Shown piece after piece: positions 26,284 to 33,364 of a DNA stretch of 64,000 nt. The DNA is taken from positions 372,001 through 436,000 of the forward strand of contig CP002916.1 in the NCBI GenBank assembly GCA_000350305.1, in the 5' to 3' direction. The DNA comes from Thermoplasmatales archaeon BRNA1. Its GTDB lineage: Archaea > Thermoplasmatota > Thermoplasmata > Methanomassiliicoccales > Methanomethylophilaceae. The notes below the pieces were generated by a model. The model saw only the letters and a list, made by a program, of their open reading frames with translations. It made no database searches and was not told the DNA's origin. A program made the translations under genes and the position numbers. Every line of letters starts with the position of its first letter. Within the stretch, counting starts at the first letter, position 1.

Positions 26284-26622
26284 TCACTCGAACTTCCTCT
26301 CGTGGCCGATACGGCCCACGACATATTCCGCGGCTTCCTGGACAGTGTACTCGTCCATGTCGTACCACACGCGGATCCCGGCATCCTGCAGGATCTTTAT
26401 CCCGTGAGTGCCGATGCCGCCGCAGATGACGTGCTCCACACCCAGGGGGACGATGGAGTTGGCGACCTTGTAGCCGGCACCCTCGCCGCTGGCATACTCG
26501 TTCTCGACCACGGTGTAGTCGAGGTTCTCGGAATCCACGATCAGGAAGAAGGGGGCGTGGCCGAAGTCCTCGGCCACAAGGGATTCCAGGGTGTCCCCTT
26601 CCGCAAGGACGCCCATTTTCAT
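26284..26622 (-). CDS. NifX/NifB-associated (dinitrogenase FeMo-cofactor type) small protein
   Basis: A 112-residue single domain of the NifX/NifY/C-terminal NifB superfamily, which carries iron-sulfur cluster precursors. It shows KMGVLAEGDTLES, GHAPFFLIVD, VICGGIGTHGIKILQDAGIRV and VQEAAEYV. It overlaps the Mrp ATPase gene by 4 nt (ATGA), so the pair probably works together in Fe-S cluster delivery. In methanogens such proteins occur outside nitrogen fixation; no nif gene is in view. Confidence 0.85.
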   Translation of the reverse strand: MKMGVLAEGDTLESLVAEDFGHAPFFLIVDSENLDYTVVENEYASGEGAGYKVANSIVPLGVEHVICGGIGTHGIKILQDAGIRVWYDMDEYTVQEAAEYVVGRIGHERKFE

Positions 26623-27497
26623 TGTTTCTTGTCCTCGACGGCGGTGCGCTGGGCCTCGAGGTACGCCTGCTCGTTCTCGATGGTGCGGATGACCTTGTTG
26701 ACGATCTCCCTGAATGATTTGGCGGACGCGGAGGCGGGGTCGGCCTCGACGATGGGCAGACCGGAGTCCCCTGACTCGGCGACGGCTGCCTCCATGGGGA
26801 CCCTTCCGAGGAACTGGACGCCCATGTCCTTGGCGGCTGCCTCTCCCCCGCCGGACTTGAAGATGTTGACGACCTCCCCGCAGTGGGGGCAGACGAACCC
26901 GCTCATGTTCTCGATGATTCCGATGACGGGGATGTGGGTCTGGAGTGCGAAGGTCACGCTCTTCCTGGAGTCGAGGATGGCGACGTCCTGGGGGGTGGTG
27001 ACGACGATGGCACCGTCGGCTTTCGGGATGAGCTGGACGATGGAAAGCGCCTCGTCCCCGGTTCCCGGGGGCATGTCGATGACCAGGTAATCGAGGTTGC
27101 CCCACTGGACATCCTCGATGAACTGCCTGACGGCACCCATCTTGACGGGGCCCCTCCACATGATGGCGGAGTCCTTGTCGGGAAGGAGGAACGCCATGGA
27201 CATGATCTTGAGGGACGGGGGGTACATGACGGGGATGAGTTTGTCGTTCTCGACAAGGAGTTTCTCGTCCTCGACGTGGAACATCTTGGGGATGTTGGGT
27301 CCGGTGATATCGATATCCATGATCCCGGTCTGGTATCCTTCCTTGGAAAGTGCGACGGCAAGGTTGGAGGAGACGGTGGACTTCCCCACTCCTCCCTTTC
27401 CGGAGATGACGATGATGACGTGCTTGATGTTGGAGAGGGTCTCCCTCAGCTTGGTCTCTTCCTCGATGTCTTCTGCGCTCATCATTGGTTTAGACAT
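26619..27497 (-). CDS. Mrp/NBP35-family Fe-S cluster carrier P-loop ATPase
   Basis: A 292-residue ATP-binding iron-sulfur carrier (ApbC/Mrp). The deviant Walker A is SGKGGVGKST and switch regions are DIDITGPNIPKMF and VIDMPPGTGDE. A CPHC motif (VCPHCGE) near residue 215 is the bridging cluster site of the dimer. It is translationally coupled to the NifX-like gene, suggesting a cluster assembly or transfer module. Its divergent neighbour is the VOC protein. Confidence 0.92.
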   Translation of the reverse strand: MSKPMMSAEDIEEETKLRETLSNIKHVIIVISGKGGVGKSTVSSNLAVALSKEGYQTGIMDIDITGPNIPKMFHVEDEKLLVENDKLIPVMYPPSLKIMSMAFLLPDKDSAIMWRGPVKMGAVRQFIEDVQWGNLDYLVIDMPPGTGDEALSIVQLIPKADGAIVVTTPQDVAILDSRKSVTFALQTHIPVIGIIENMSGFVCPHCGEVVNIFKSGGGEAAAKDMGVQFLGRVPMEAAVAESGDSGLPIVEADPASASAKSFREIVNKVIRTIENEQAYLEAQRTAVEDKKQ

Positions 27498-27577
27498 GAT
27501 TCACTCCTCTAATGGCGCCAGAATCTCAACCGTCCGATATAACCGTTCGCTTGGCCTAGGTTAACGGATATTGGGAA

Positions 27578-28042
27578 ATGTTGAAAAGAGGGGCATGCCA
27601 TCCACTGCCCATGCCCATAGGAGACCCCCACGGAGGCCTGTTCACGTACACGGACGAGGGTCTTCCCCGTTCGTCTTTCATGTGCAGCGTGCCGACCCCC
27701 GATCCGCTCAGGGCCGTGGGATTCTACCGCGACACCCTGATGATGAAGGTCCTGTACTCCGGGCCGGAGGAAGCGGTCGTCAGGAGGGAGAGGTGCACAA
27801 TCCGCCTGTTCAGATCCGAGAATTACGGGATCGACACGGGCATCTTCATCGGCGTCGACGACCCCTACGATTTCCACCGCAGGATGATCGACGAGGGGGT
27901 TAGGTTCAAGATGGACCCCAGGCGCCTGCCCATGGGTGTGGCGACGTCCTTCTTCGATTGCGACGGGAACATCCTGTACGTCATGGAGACGGGAGCCGTG
28001 CCCGAAGATGATAATAACGAGACGGGAGATTCCCACTCATGA
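27578..28042 (+). CDS. VOC-superfamily (glyoxalase-like) protein
   Basis: A 154-residue vicinal oxygen chelate fold protein with repeated beta-alpha-beta units: TPDPLRAVGFYRDTLMMKVLY, then a second half ending FFDCDGNILYVME, where the C-terminal Glu of VME is a typical metal ligand. Substrate unknown. Its stop overlaps the Fe-S flavoprotein start by ATGA. Confidence 0.8.
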   Translation: MLKRGACHPLPMPIGDPHGGLFTYTDEGLPRSSFMCSVPTPDPLRAVGFYRDTLMMKVLYSGPEEAVVRRERCTIRLFRSENYGIDTGIFIGVDDPYDFHRRMIDEGVRFKMDPRRLPMGVATSFFDCDGNILYVMETGAVPEDDNNETGDSHS

Positions 28043-28614
28043 AGGTCATCCTCCTGGACGGAAGCGCGAAGCCTATCGGCAACACCAGCAACATCCTCGC
28101 CGATTTCGCCGACGAGCTCGAGAGGGAGGGTATCGAGACCGAGCACATCCAGCTCTACGCCTACGACTTCACCAGCTGCAACGACTGCCGCACCTGTGAG
28201 GTCCGCGGCGACGGAAGGTGCATCGACGAAGCGGACGGCTTCAACGACATCCTCGATGTCATGAGGGAGGCCGACGGGATCGTGCTCGCATCCCCCGGGT
28301 ACGCGGGAAGTGCCAGCGGCAGGATGAGGACCTTCCTCGAGCGTGCAGCCCTCGTCCTGGAGAAGGGGGACCGCGGGCTCCGCGGGAAGGTCGGTGCGGC
28401 GATTGCCGTCTCCGAGCATGACGGTGCCGAGAGCACCTACATGCAGCTCGTATGGTGGATGCTCAAGAGCGAGATGCATGTCGTCGGGACCTGCCCCATG
28501 CCGATTTTCCATGCCCTCGGACAGTACGAGGACGATACCAAGGCCATGAAGGGGCTCAAGAGGCTTGCCGAGAACATGACCGAACTCATCATGCTCAAAA
28601 CTGGCGAGTTGTAA
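28039..28614 (+). CDS. Iron-sulfur flavoprotein (Isf) family NAD(P)H/ferredoxin-linked reductase
   Basis: A 191-residue flavodoxin-fold protein. The FMN-binding loop near the N-terminus is LDGSAKPIGNTSNI. The compact cluster motif C47-x2-C50-x2-C53-x7-C61 is the CX2CX2CX4-7C arrangement of methanogen Isf proteins. A second FMN-contact loop is SPGYAGSASGRMRTFLER. Isf proteins move electrons between ferredoxin and small acceptors, and one was found with the MCR activation fraction of Methanothermobacter. It is coupled to the VOC gene. It ends in TAA. Confidence 0.85.
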   Translation: MKVILLDGSAKPIGNTSNILADFADELEREGIETEHIQLYAYDFTSCNDCRTCEVRGDGRCIDEADGFNDILDVMREADGIVLASPGYAGSASGRMRTFLERAALVLEKGDRGLRGKVGAAIAVSEHDGAESTYMQLVWWMLKSEMHVVGTCPMPIFHALGQYEDDTKAMKGLKRLAENMTELIMLKTGEL

Positions 28615-28668
28615 ACATCAATTCATACATCTTACATTTTTTGTCGATGTTTTTACACATTTAACAAA

Positions 28669-28766
28669 TTGGATTTATCTCGATTACTTACAATTGGATT
28701 AATCGTCCGATACATTAAATATAGAACTTCCGTTTTTGAATTGGATTAATAATCCAGGAATTAATC
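28669..28766 (+). promoter_or_regulatory. Promoter with repeated palindromic operator of the ABC importer operon
   Basis: The TATA-like CATTAAATATAG (about 28713-28724) lies upstream of the ATG. TGGATTAATAATCCA (28742-28756) is a perfect 7-1-7 palindrome at the expected transcription start. A close half-match, TTGGATTAATCGTCCG, is at 28694-28709, and a weaker TTGGATTTATC begins at 28669, all spaced 25-48 bp apart. This suggests repression by a metal-responsive dimer such as a DtxR/MntR-type protein; the regulator is not identified. Confidence 0.6.
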
Positions 28767-29834
28767 ATGGAAAAGACTCAGATGCTTGCTCTCGCAGCCG
28801 TCGCCATTATCGCGGTCGCTGCGATCGGTGCAGGAGCGTACTTCCTCACCAAGGATGATGGAGATTCCGGAGAGGTTACCGATTCCGTCGGCAACGTCAT
28901 CGATACCACCAAAACCTACTCGAAAATCGCATCCACCACCGCCGTCGGAACCGAGGTCGTTTGTGATCTCGGTCTGAGGGCCAATATCGTCGGTGCCACC
29001 AACAGTGCGCACATCTACGACATGACCACCCACGTCAGCGGTGTCGCCCTCGAGTTCGACTACCCCTCCACCATGAAAGCAGACATCGACTCCGGCAAGA
29101 TCGCCAAGTTCAAGTGGAACTGGTCCTCCGAGACCGTCGCGGCAACCAACCCCGACCTGGTCCTCCTCGACCCCAGCAGCGTCGCCACCGACGACTCCAA
29201 GATGAAGCAGCTCCAGGCTCTCGGAATCACCTGCTTCGTCCTCTGGGACGAGAACAACTGGGAGGACATCGGAAAGAACTACAAGGTTCTCGGAAAGGTC
29301 CTCGACAAGTACGACCGCGCCAAGGAGATCGTGAAGGCCGGTGAGAAGGCAGACGCCAAGATCATGGAGAAGTTCAAGGACCAGCCTTCCAAGAAGATCG
29401 CATACGTCTGCTACTGCTACGGCACCTACTACATCTACGACTCCTCCGGTCTGATGGATGCTGCCCTCAAGCTCGGATGCACCAACGCAATGGCTTCCGA
29501 CAAGACATCCACCATCACCGCAGAGCAGATCCTCTCGGCGAACCCCGACTTCATCATCTTCGACGACATGGGAACCAGTCTCGACTGGAACGCCGTCATC
29601 GCAGAGTGGAAGGCCGACCCCGTCATGAACAGCATCCCCGCGATCGCCAACAACAAGTTCTACTGCATGGAGGCAACCCCCTTCCAGGCAACCTCCTACC
29701 CCACCATCCACTACGTCATGGGAGAGGGACTTGTCGCGACCATGATCTACCCCGATGTCGCTGGCGTCACCATCACCGGTAACGTCATCACCGAGGCAAA
29801 CTACGTCGGATACCTTAGCTGGCTCGATGCCTGA
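28767..29834 (+). CDS. ABC transporter substrate-binding protein (iron complex/cobamide type)
   Basis: A 355-residue exported binding protein of the TroA/BtuF-FepB superfamily. The N-terminal hydrophobic segment (about 7-30) lacks a lipobox Cys, so it is probably a membrane anchor. The binding lobes are joined by a long helix, with motifs such as VTDSVGNVIDTTKTYSKIAS and NPDLVLLDPSS. It is first of three genes for a FecCD-type importer. Whether the cargo is iron complex, haem or cobamide cannot be read; methyl-reducing methanogens need much of both iron and corrinoid. Confidence 0.88.
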   Translation: MEKTQMLALAAVAIIAVAAIGAGAYFLTKDDGDSGEVTDSVGNVIDTTKTYSKIASTTAVGTEVVCDLGLRANIVGATNSAHIYDMTTHVSGVALEFDYPSTMKADIDSGKIAKFKWNWSSETVAATNPDLVLLDPSSVATDDSKMKQLQALGITCFVLWDENNWEDIGKNYKVLGKVLDKYDRAKEIVKAGEKADAKIMEKFKDQPSKKIAYVCYCYGTYYIYDSSGLMDAALKLGCTNAMASDKTSTITAEQILSANPDFIIFDDMGTSLDWNAVIAEWKADPVMNSIPAIANNKFYCMEATPFQATSYPTIHYVMGEGLVATMIYPDVAGVTITGNVITEANYVGYLSWLDA

Positions 29835-29841
29835 ACAAACA

Positions 29842-29859
29842 GCCGGGCTTCGGCCCGGC
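29842..29859 (+). terminator. UUCG hairpin between binding protein and permease
   Basis: GCCGGGC (29842-29848), TTCG loop, GCCCGGC (29853-29859): a perfect 7-bp stem with an extra-stable UUCG tetraloop in the 43-bp gap. It has no T-run. It could protect the upstream mRNA 3' end or partly reduce downstream expression, giving excess binding protein. Confidence 0.6.
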
Positions 29860-29877
29860 CAACATCGATGTGAGACA

Positions 29878-30963
29878 ATGTCGGACGACAACGAGAGACT
29901 GGCCAACGAGGTCCACGGAAGGACCGTCGGGACGCGTGCCATCAGGCACAGGGCCACGGTCATAGTCGTTCTCGGAATCGTTGGGATAGTGGTCCTGTAT
30001 ATCTTCTCCCTCACGATGGGTGCCTACCACATCGGATTCTTCGAGGCCTTCGACCAGATGAAGGAGGTCATCACGTCCTGGGGAAAGCCCGAAGACGTCA
30101 GCGGGAAGGTCATCTACCATCTCCGTATGCCCCGTTCCATCGCAGTACTCCTCGTCGGAGGGGGACTCGCCGTGGCCGGAGCCGTCATGCAGGCCCTCAT
30201 CCACAACCCCCTGGTCGACCCGTACGTCACCGGAGTCTCCTCCGGAGCATCCTTCGGTGTCGTGGTCATGACCCTCGGCGGTGCGATCACCGTCGGAAGC
30301 CTGGCCACCATGTGGCTGATCCCCGTGGGAGCCATCATCGGTGCGGTCGGAGCGTTCCTCCTGACCATGAGCGTCGCCGAGGCTGCCGGCGGGAAGGCCA
30401 TGAGCTACGTCCTAGGAGGAACCATCATGGCCTCCGGACTTAGCGCCGGCACCACGCTGATCATGTACTACAACGCAGACAAGATCCAGCACATCACCGC
30501 ATGGATGTTCGGAAGCTTCTCCAGCATCCAGTGGGACGACGTGTACGTCATGACCATCCCGATAGTCGCGATCATCGCGTTCATCATCTACCAGGCGCGC
30601 AACCTGAATGTCATGCTCCTCGGAGAGACCCAGGCGCAGTATCTAGGAATGAACGCCCGCACCTACAAGCGCAACATGCTGATCCTCACGGCGATCCTCA
30701 CCGCATTCTGCGTCGCATACTGCGGAGTCATCGGATTCCTGGGACTCATCATCCCCCACCTCTGCCGTATGGTCGTCGGAGGGGACCACCGCGTCCTCAT
30801 CCCCACCAGCGTCGTCGTGGGAGGCCTTGTTCTGCTCGTGGCGGACATCGTCTGCAAGAGCAATACGGGAGGAGAGCTGCCGATCGGTGCGATTATTTCG
30901 GTCATCGGAGTGCCGTTCTTCATCTTCCTGATGGTCAAGGAGGGAAAGAAGTATGTCATGTGA
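29878..30963 (+). CDS. ABC transporter permease, FecCD/BtuC family
   Basis: A 361-residue polytopic membrane protein. The first TM is near 28-50, followed by the conserved LRMPRSIAVLLVGGGLAVAG and NPLVDPYVTGVSSGASFGVV blocks of FecCD permeases. The cytoplasmic coupling region is FLGLIIPHLCRMVVGGDHR, which meets the ATPase. ATG 29878 follows the hairpin, and the last codons overlap the ATPase start. It moves the cargo delivered by the binding protein. Confidence 0.92.
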   Translation: MSDDNERLANEVHGRTVGTRAIRHRATVIVVLGIVGIVVLYIFSLTMGAYHIGFFEAFDQMKEVITSWGKPEDVSGKVIYHLRMPRSIAVLLVGGGLAVAGAVMQALIHNPLVDPYVTGVSSGASFGVVVMTLGGAITVGSLATMWLIPVGAIIGAVGAFLLTMSVAEAAGGKAMSYVLGGTIMASGLSAGTTLIMYYNADKIQHITAWMFGSFSSIQWDDVYVMTIPIVAIIAFIIYQARNLNVMLLGETQAQYLGMNARTYKRNMLILTAILTAFCVAYCGVIGFLGLIIPHLCRMVVGGDHRVLIPTSVVVGGLVLLVADIVCKSNTGGELPIGAIISVIGVPFFIFLMVKEGKKYVM

Positions 30964-31774
30964 CGGTGAGCCGGTTCTCCGCGTAAGCGACATGGTGTTC
31001 GGATACGCGAAGAAGAACAACCTGGAGGACATAACGTTCGACATCTCCCCCGGGGAATTCGTCGCCGTGATGGGACAGAACGGTTCCGGAAAGACCACTC
31101 TGATGAGGTGTATCAACAAGATCCTCAAGATCAGGTCCGGGGAGATCCTCGTGGACGACAACAGCGTCAAGACCATGACGATGGAGGAGATCGCCCGCCT
31201 GTGCACGACGGTGCCGGCAGATACCTCTCTGGACTTCTCCCTGACCGTCAGGGACTTCGTCTCCCTCGGACGCTCCCCCTTCCTCAAATCCGTATGGTGG
31301 GAGGACGCCGAGGACGAGAGGATCATCGACCAGGCGCTTTGGGATTTCGGGATCACGCAGTACGCCGGACGCAGGCTCCACGAACTCTCCAGCGGAGAGC
31401 GCGCCCGTGTCCTGCTCGCGAAGGGAGTGGTCCAGACCCCCAAGCTGATGCTCGTGGACGAGCCATCCGCCCACCTGGATATCAAGTACAAGGTCCAGGT
31501 CATGGAGCTCCTGAGGATGCTCGCCGATAAGGGGATGGCCATCCTGATGGCCAACCACGACATCAACCTCCTGACCCGTTTCTGCGACAGGATCCTCCTG
31601 CTGCACGAGGGCCATATCATCGGAGACGGCACTCCGCGCGAGGTCATCAACGAGGAGAACATCCGCAAGGTGTTCGGCATCGAGGTGGACATGGTGGAAG
31701 CCCAGGGCGTCCCATATGTACTCCCGACCGGAAGCACCGAGTGGAGCAGCGATTCAAAACAGTCCGCCGAATGA
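30953..31774 (+). CDS. ABC transporter ATP-binding protein, FecE/BtuD family
   Basis: A 273-residue ATPase with Walker A GQNGSGKTTL, signature LSSGERARVLLAKG and Walker B KLMLVDEPSAHLD. The H-loop is in LMANHDINLL. ATG 30953 overlaps the permease stop by 11 nt, so synthesis is coupled. It completes the importer. A long hairpin follows at 31781. Confidence 0.93.
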   Translation: MSCDGEPVLRVSDMVFGYAKKNNLEDITFDISPGEFVAVMGQNGSGKTTLMRCINKILKIRSGEILVDDNSVKTMTMEEIARLCTTVPADTSLDFSLTVRDFVSLGRSPFLKSVWWEDAEDERIIDQALWDFGITQYAGRRLHELSSGERARVLLAKGVVQTPKLMLVDEPSAHLDIKYKVQVMELLRMLADKGMAILMANHDINLLTRFCDRILLLHEGHIIGDGTPREVINEENIRKVFGIEVDMVEAQGVPYVLPTGSTEWSSDSKQSAE

Positions 31775-31780
31775 GGCGGC

Positions 31781-31808
31781 TCCGCAGGTCTTCTTCCGGA
31801 CCTGCGGA
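31781..31808 (+). terminator. Terminator of the ABC importer operon
   Basis: TCCGCAGGTC (31781-31790) pairs perfectly with GACCTGCGGA (31799-31808) around an 8-nt loop, followed by ATTAATTTCC. Confidence 0.7.
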
Positions 31809-31847
31809 ATTAATTTCCATTCGGGTAAGATTGCCCGAAAAAGATTA

Positions 31848-31855
31848 TCTGGCAC
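31848..31855 (+). repeat. Dispersed TCTGGCAC word, intergenic copy
   Basis: Exact octamer in the 84-bp convergent gap, 40 bp past the importer terminator and 3 bp from the next stop. Confidence 0.5.
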
Positions 31856-31858
31856 TTC

Positions 31859-32578
31859 TCAGAAGAAGTAGAACCCGCAGTTGTTGTCGACGCAGGTCTT
31901 GGCCATGGCCTCGAGTCTGTCGAGTACCCCGCTGTAGCGGTGGACAGCCATCTTCCCGTCGGCAACGAGGGCGGGACGGAGGATCTCCACCTCCTTCAGG
32001 AGGGCCTCGGCATCGGCGGAGGCGAACTTCCTGCCGGATTCGGCGGACTGTGGGACGGATGCCACGATGGCGCATCCGCACCTCTGGGCGATCTCGGGGA
32101 GCTTGCTGTTGGAGGGGCCGAAGGTCTCCAGGCAGTTCTTGCCCTTGTTCCACGCCAGGGGGCAGTTCTCGCACATGGCGGTCGCCTCCTCGAAATCGGT
32201 CTCCTGCCACTCGGTGACCTCGTTGTAGTGGTCCCCGGCGGCGAGGACCTCATCCCTCTGCGAGGGGTCGATCTTGTCCAGATCCACCCATCCGGTGGCC
32301 ACGCTCTTGGCGAGGGGTCCGAGTATCGCAACATCCTCATCCTTCTTGACCTTGTCAAGGTAGATGCAGGTGGACTCGGGGTTGATGCGGTTCCTGGAGA
32401 GGAAGGCCTCGAAGTCGGGGAAGGCCTTCTTGGCATCGCCGAGGGAGACGACCATGTCATGCCCCTGGAGTTCCTCGAACTTCCCGTCGGGCATCTTGAT
32501 CCTGATGATGTGCAGTTTCTTCGCCCTGCACGGCGCGTTCTCCGCCTCGGTCTCGCAGATCGCAATCTCGTATCCCAT
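31859..32578 (-). CDS. Conserved hypothetical protein with Cys cluster
   Basis: A 239-residue soluble protein. The N-terminus MGYEIAICETEAENAPCRAKK and a central CENCPLAWNKGKNC contain cysteines that could bind a metal or cluster, and two more lie near the C-terminus (RCGCAIVAS, CVDNNCGFYFF). I chose ATG 32578 because AAAGGTGA lies just upstream; an in-frame ATG at 32644 would add an unlikely extension. I do not recognise a named family. The Cys spacing suggests redox or metal binding, as inference. Confidence 0.75.
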   Translation of the reverse strand: MGYEIAICETEAENAPCRAKKLHIIRIKMPDGKFEELQGHDMVVSLGDAKKAFPDFEAFLSRNRINPESTCIYLDKVKKDEDVAILGPLAKSVATGWVDLDKIDPSQRDEVLAAGDHYNEVTEWQETDFEEATAMCENCPLAWNKGKNCLETFGPSNSKLPEIAQRCGCAIVASVPQSAESGRKFASADAEALLKEVEILRPALVADGKMAVHRYSGVLDRLEAMAKTCVDNNCGFYFF

Positions 32579-32671
32579 TTCAGTCACCTTTGCGATGCAT
32601 TTCGTGCATCCCTGCTGTCGAATCGGAGAGACCGATAATAACACTTACGTTTATGATTCTGGACGGCACAG

Positions 32672-32847
32672 TTAAATATGCGCCAAGAAAACCGCTTGAA
32701 CAGACCTTGGCCCGCCGCCTCTCGGCTACGACAGAGGTTTCATAGTACTAGTTTGGCTGTCAGCCGGACTCCCTGCCTGGCACGATTGTTTCTCACTGTC
32801 GGAACAAAAAACGAGCAGACCACGGTTAGTTTCCGCGGTCCCTTTTT
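32672..32847 (+). ncRNA. Possible small RNA transcript, unidentified
   Basis: TATA-like TTAAATATG (32672-32680) is followed, with no coding gene, by small stems: CCTCT/AGAGG near 32731-32750, GGCT/AGCC near 32755-32765, and GACCACGG/CCGCGGTC (32818-32825 with 32833-32840, one mismatch). The last is followed by TTTTT (32843-32847). A promoter and a terminator-like hairpin without a gene between them suggest a short RNA of about 145 nt. No tRNA, C/D or H/ACA signature was found. Confidence 0.3.
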
Positions 32848-32872
32848 GTATATTCAGACCATATGGGGACTT

Positions 32873-33364
32873 ATGGCAGACATCAGGGTCCGCAAGAGGA
32901 AGAGACTCAGAAACAAGGAAGCGAAGGCTCTAGCCGATGCTATCTCCGCGGACATCGGAGTACCTGTTTTCGGCGACGACGAGCCTGTGGACCGTGCGGA
33001 GAGCTCGGAGTACGATCTCATCTTCGTGGGGAACGACATCCTCGGCCTCATAATCAACGAGAAGCCCATGCTGACCCTCAGGGGGGTCCTGAAGTACCTG
33101 CCTCAGAAGCGTTTCGTGACCGTGGACATGGGTGCCGTGCCGTTCATCGCGAACGGTGCGGACTGCATGGGCCCCGGAATCGTGGATGCCGACCCCGAGA
33201 TCAAGGAGGGGGACTTCGTCTGGATCCGCGACATCAAGAACCTCCGTCCCCTGGCCGTGGGGATATCCTCCCGCTCCGGAACGGAGCTCCTGGAGAAGAA
33301 GACCGGCAAGGCCATCAAGACGCTGAACAGCGTCGGCGACAAGCTCTGGAAGGCAGGCGAATGA
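32873..33364 (+). CDS. PUA-domain RNA-binding protein
   Basis: A 163-residue protein with a basic N-terminus (MADIRVRKRKRLRNKEAKAL), a central strand-rich segment and a C-terminal PUA domain from about residue 70: KRFVTVDMGAVPFIANGADCMGPGIVDAD, then EGDFVWIRD. The family in archaea is thought to bind tRNA or rRNA. A TATA box (TTTGTATATTC, about 32845) about 25 nt upstream predicts a leaderless start at ATG 32873. The stop overlaps the HD gene start by 4 nt. Confidence 0.85.
   Translation: MADIRVRKRKRLRNKEAKALADAISADIGVPVFGDDEPVDRAESSEYDLIFVGNDILGLIINEKPMLTLRGVLKYLPQKRFVTVDMGAVPFIANGADCMGPGIVDADPEIKEGDFVWIRDIKNLRPLAVGISSRSGTELLEKKTGKAIKTLNSVGDKLWKAGE

Noticed and set aside
28615-28766. Cobalamin riboswitch before the importer
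   Set aside because: No B12-box, and the leader between predicted start and ATG is only about 20 nt; a protein operator explains the site better.
32676-32800. tRNA-like string on the minus strand (GTAGCCGAGAGGC, GTTCAAGC)
   Set aside because: No acceptor stem, anticodon arm or T stem can be completed around it.
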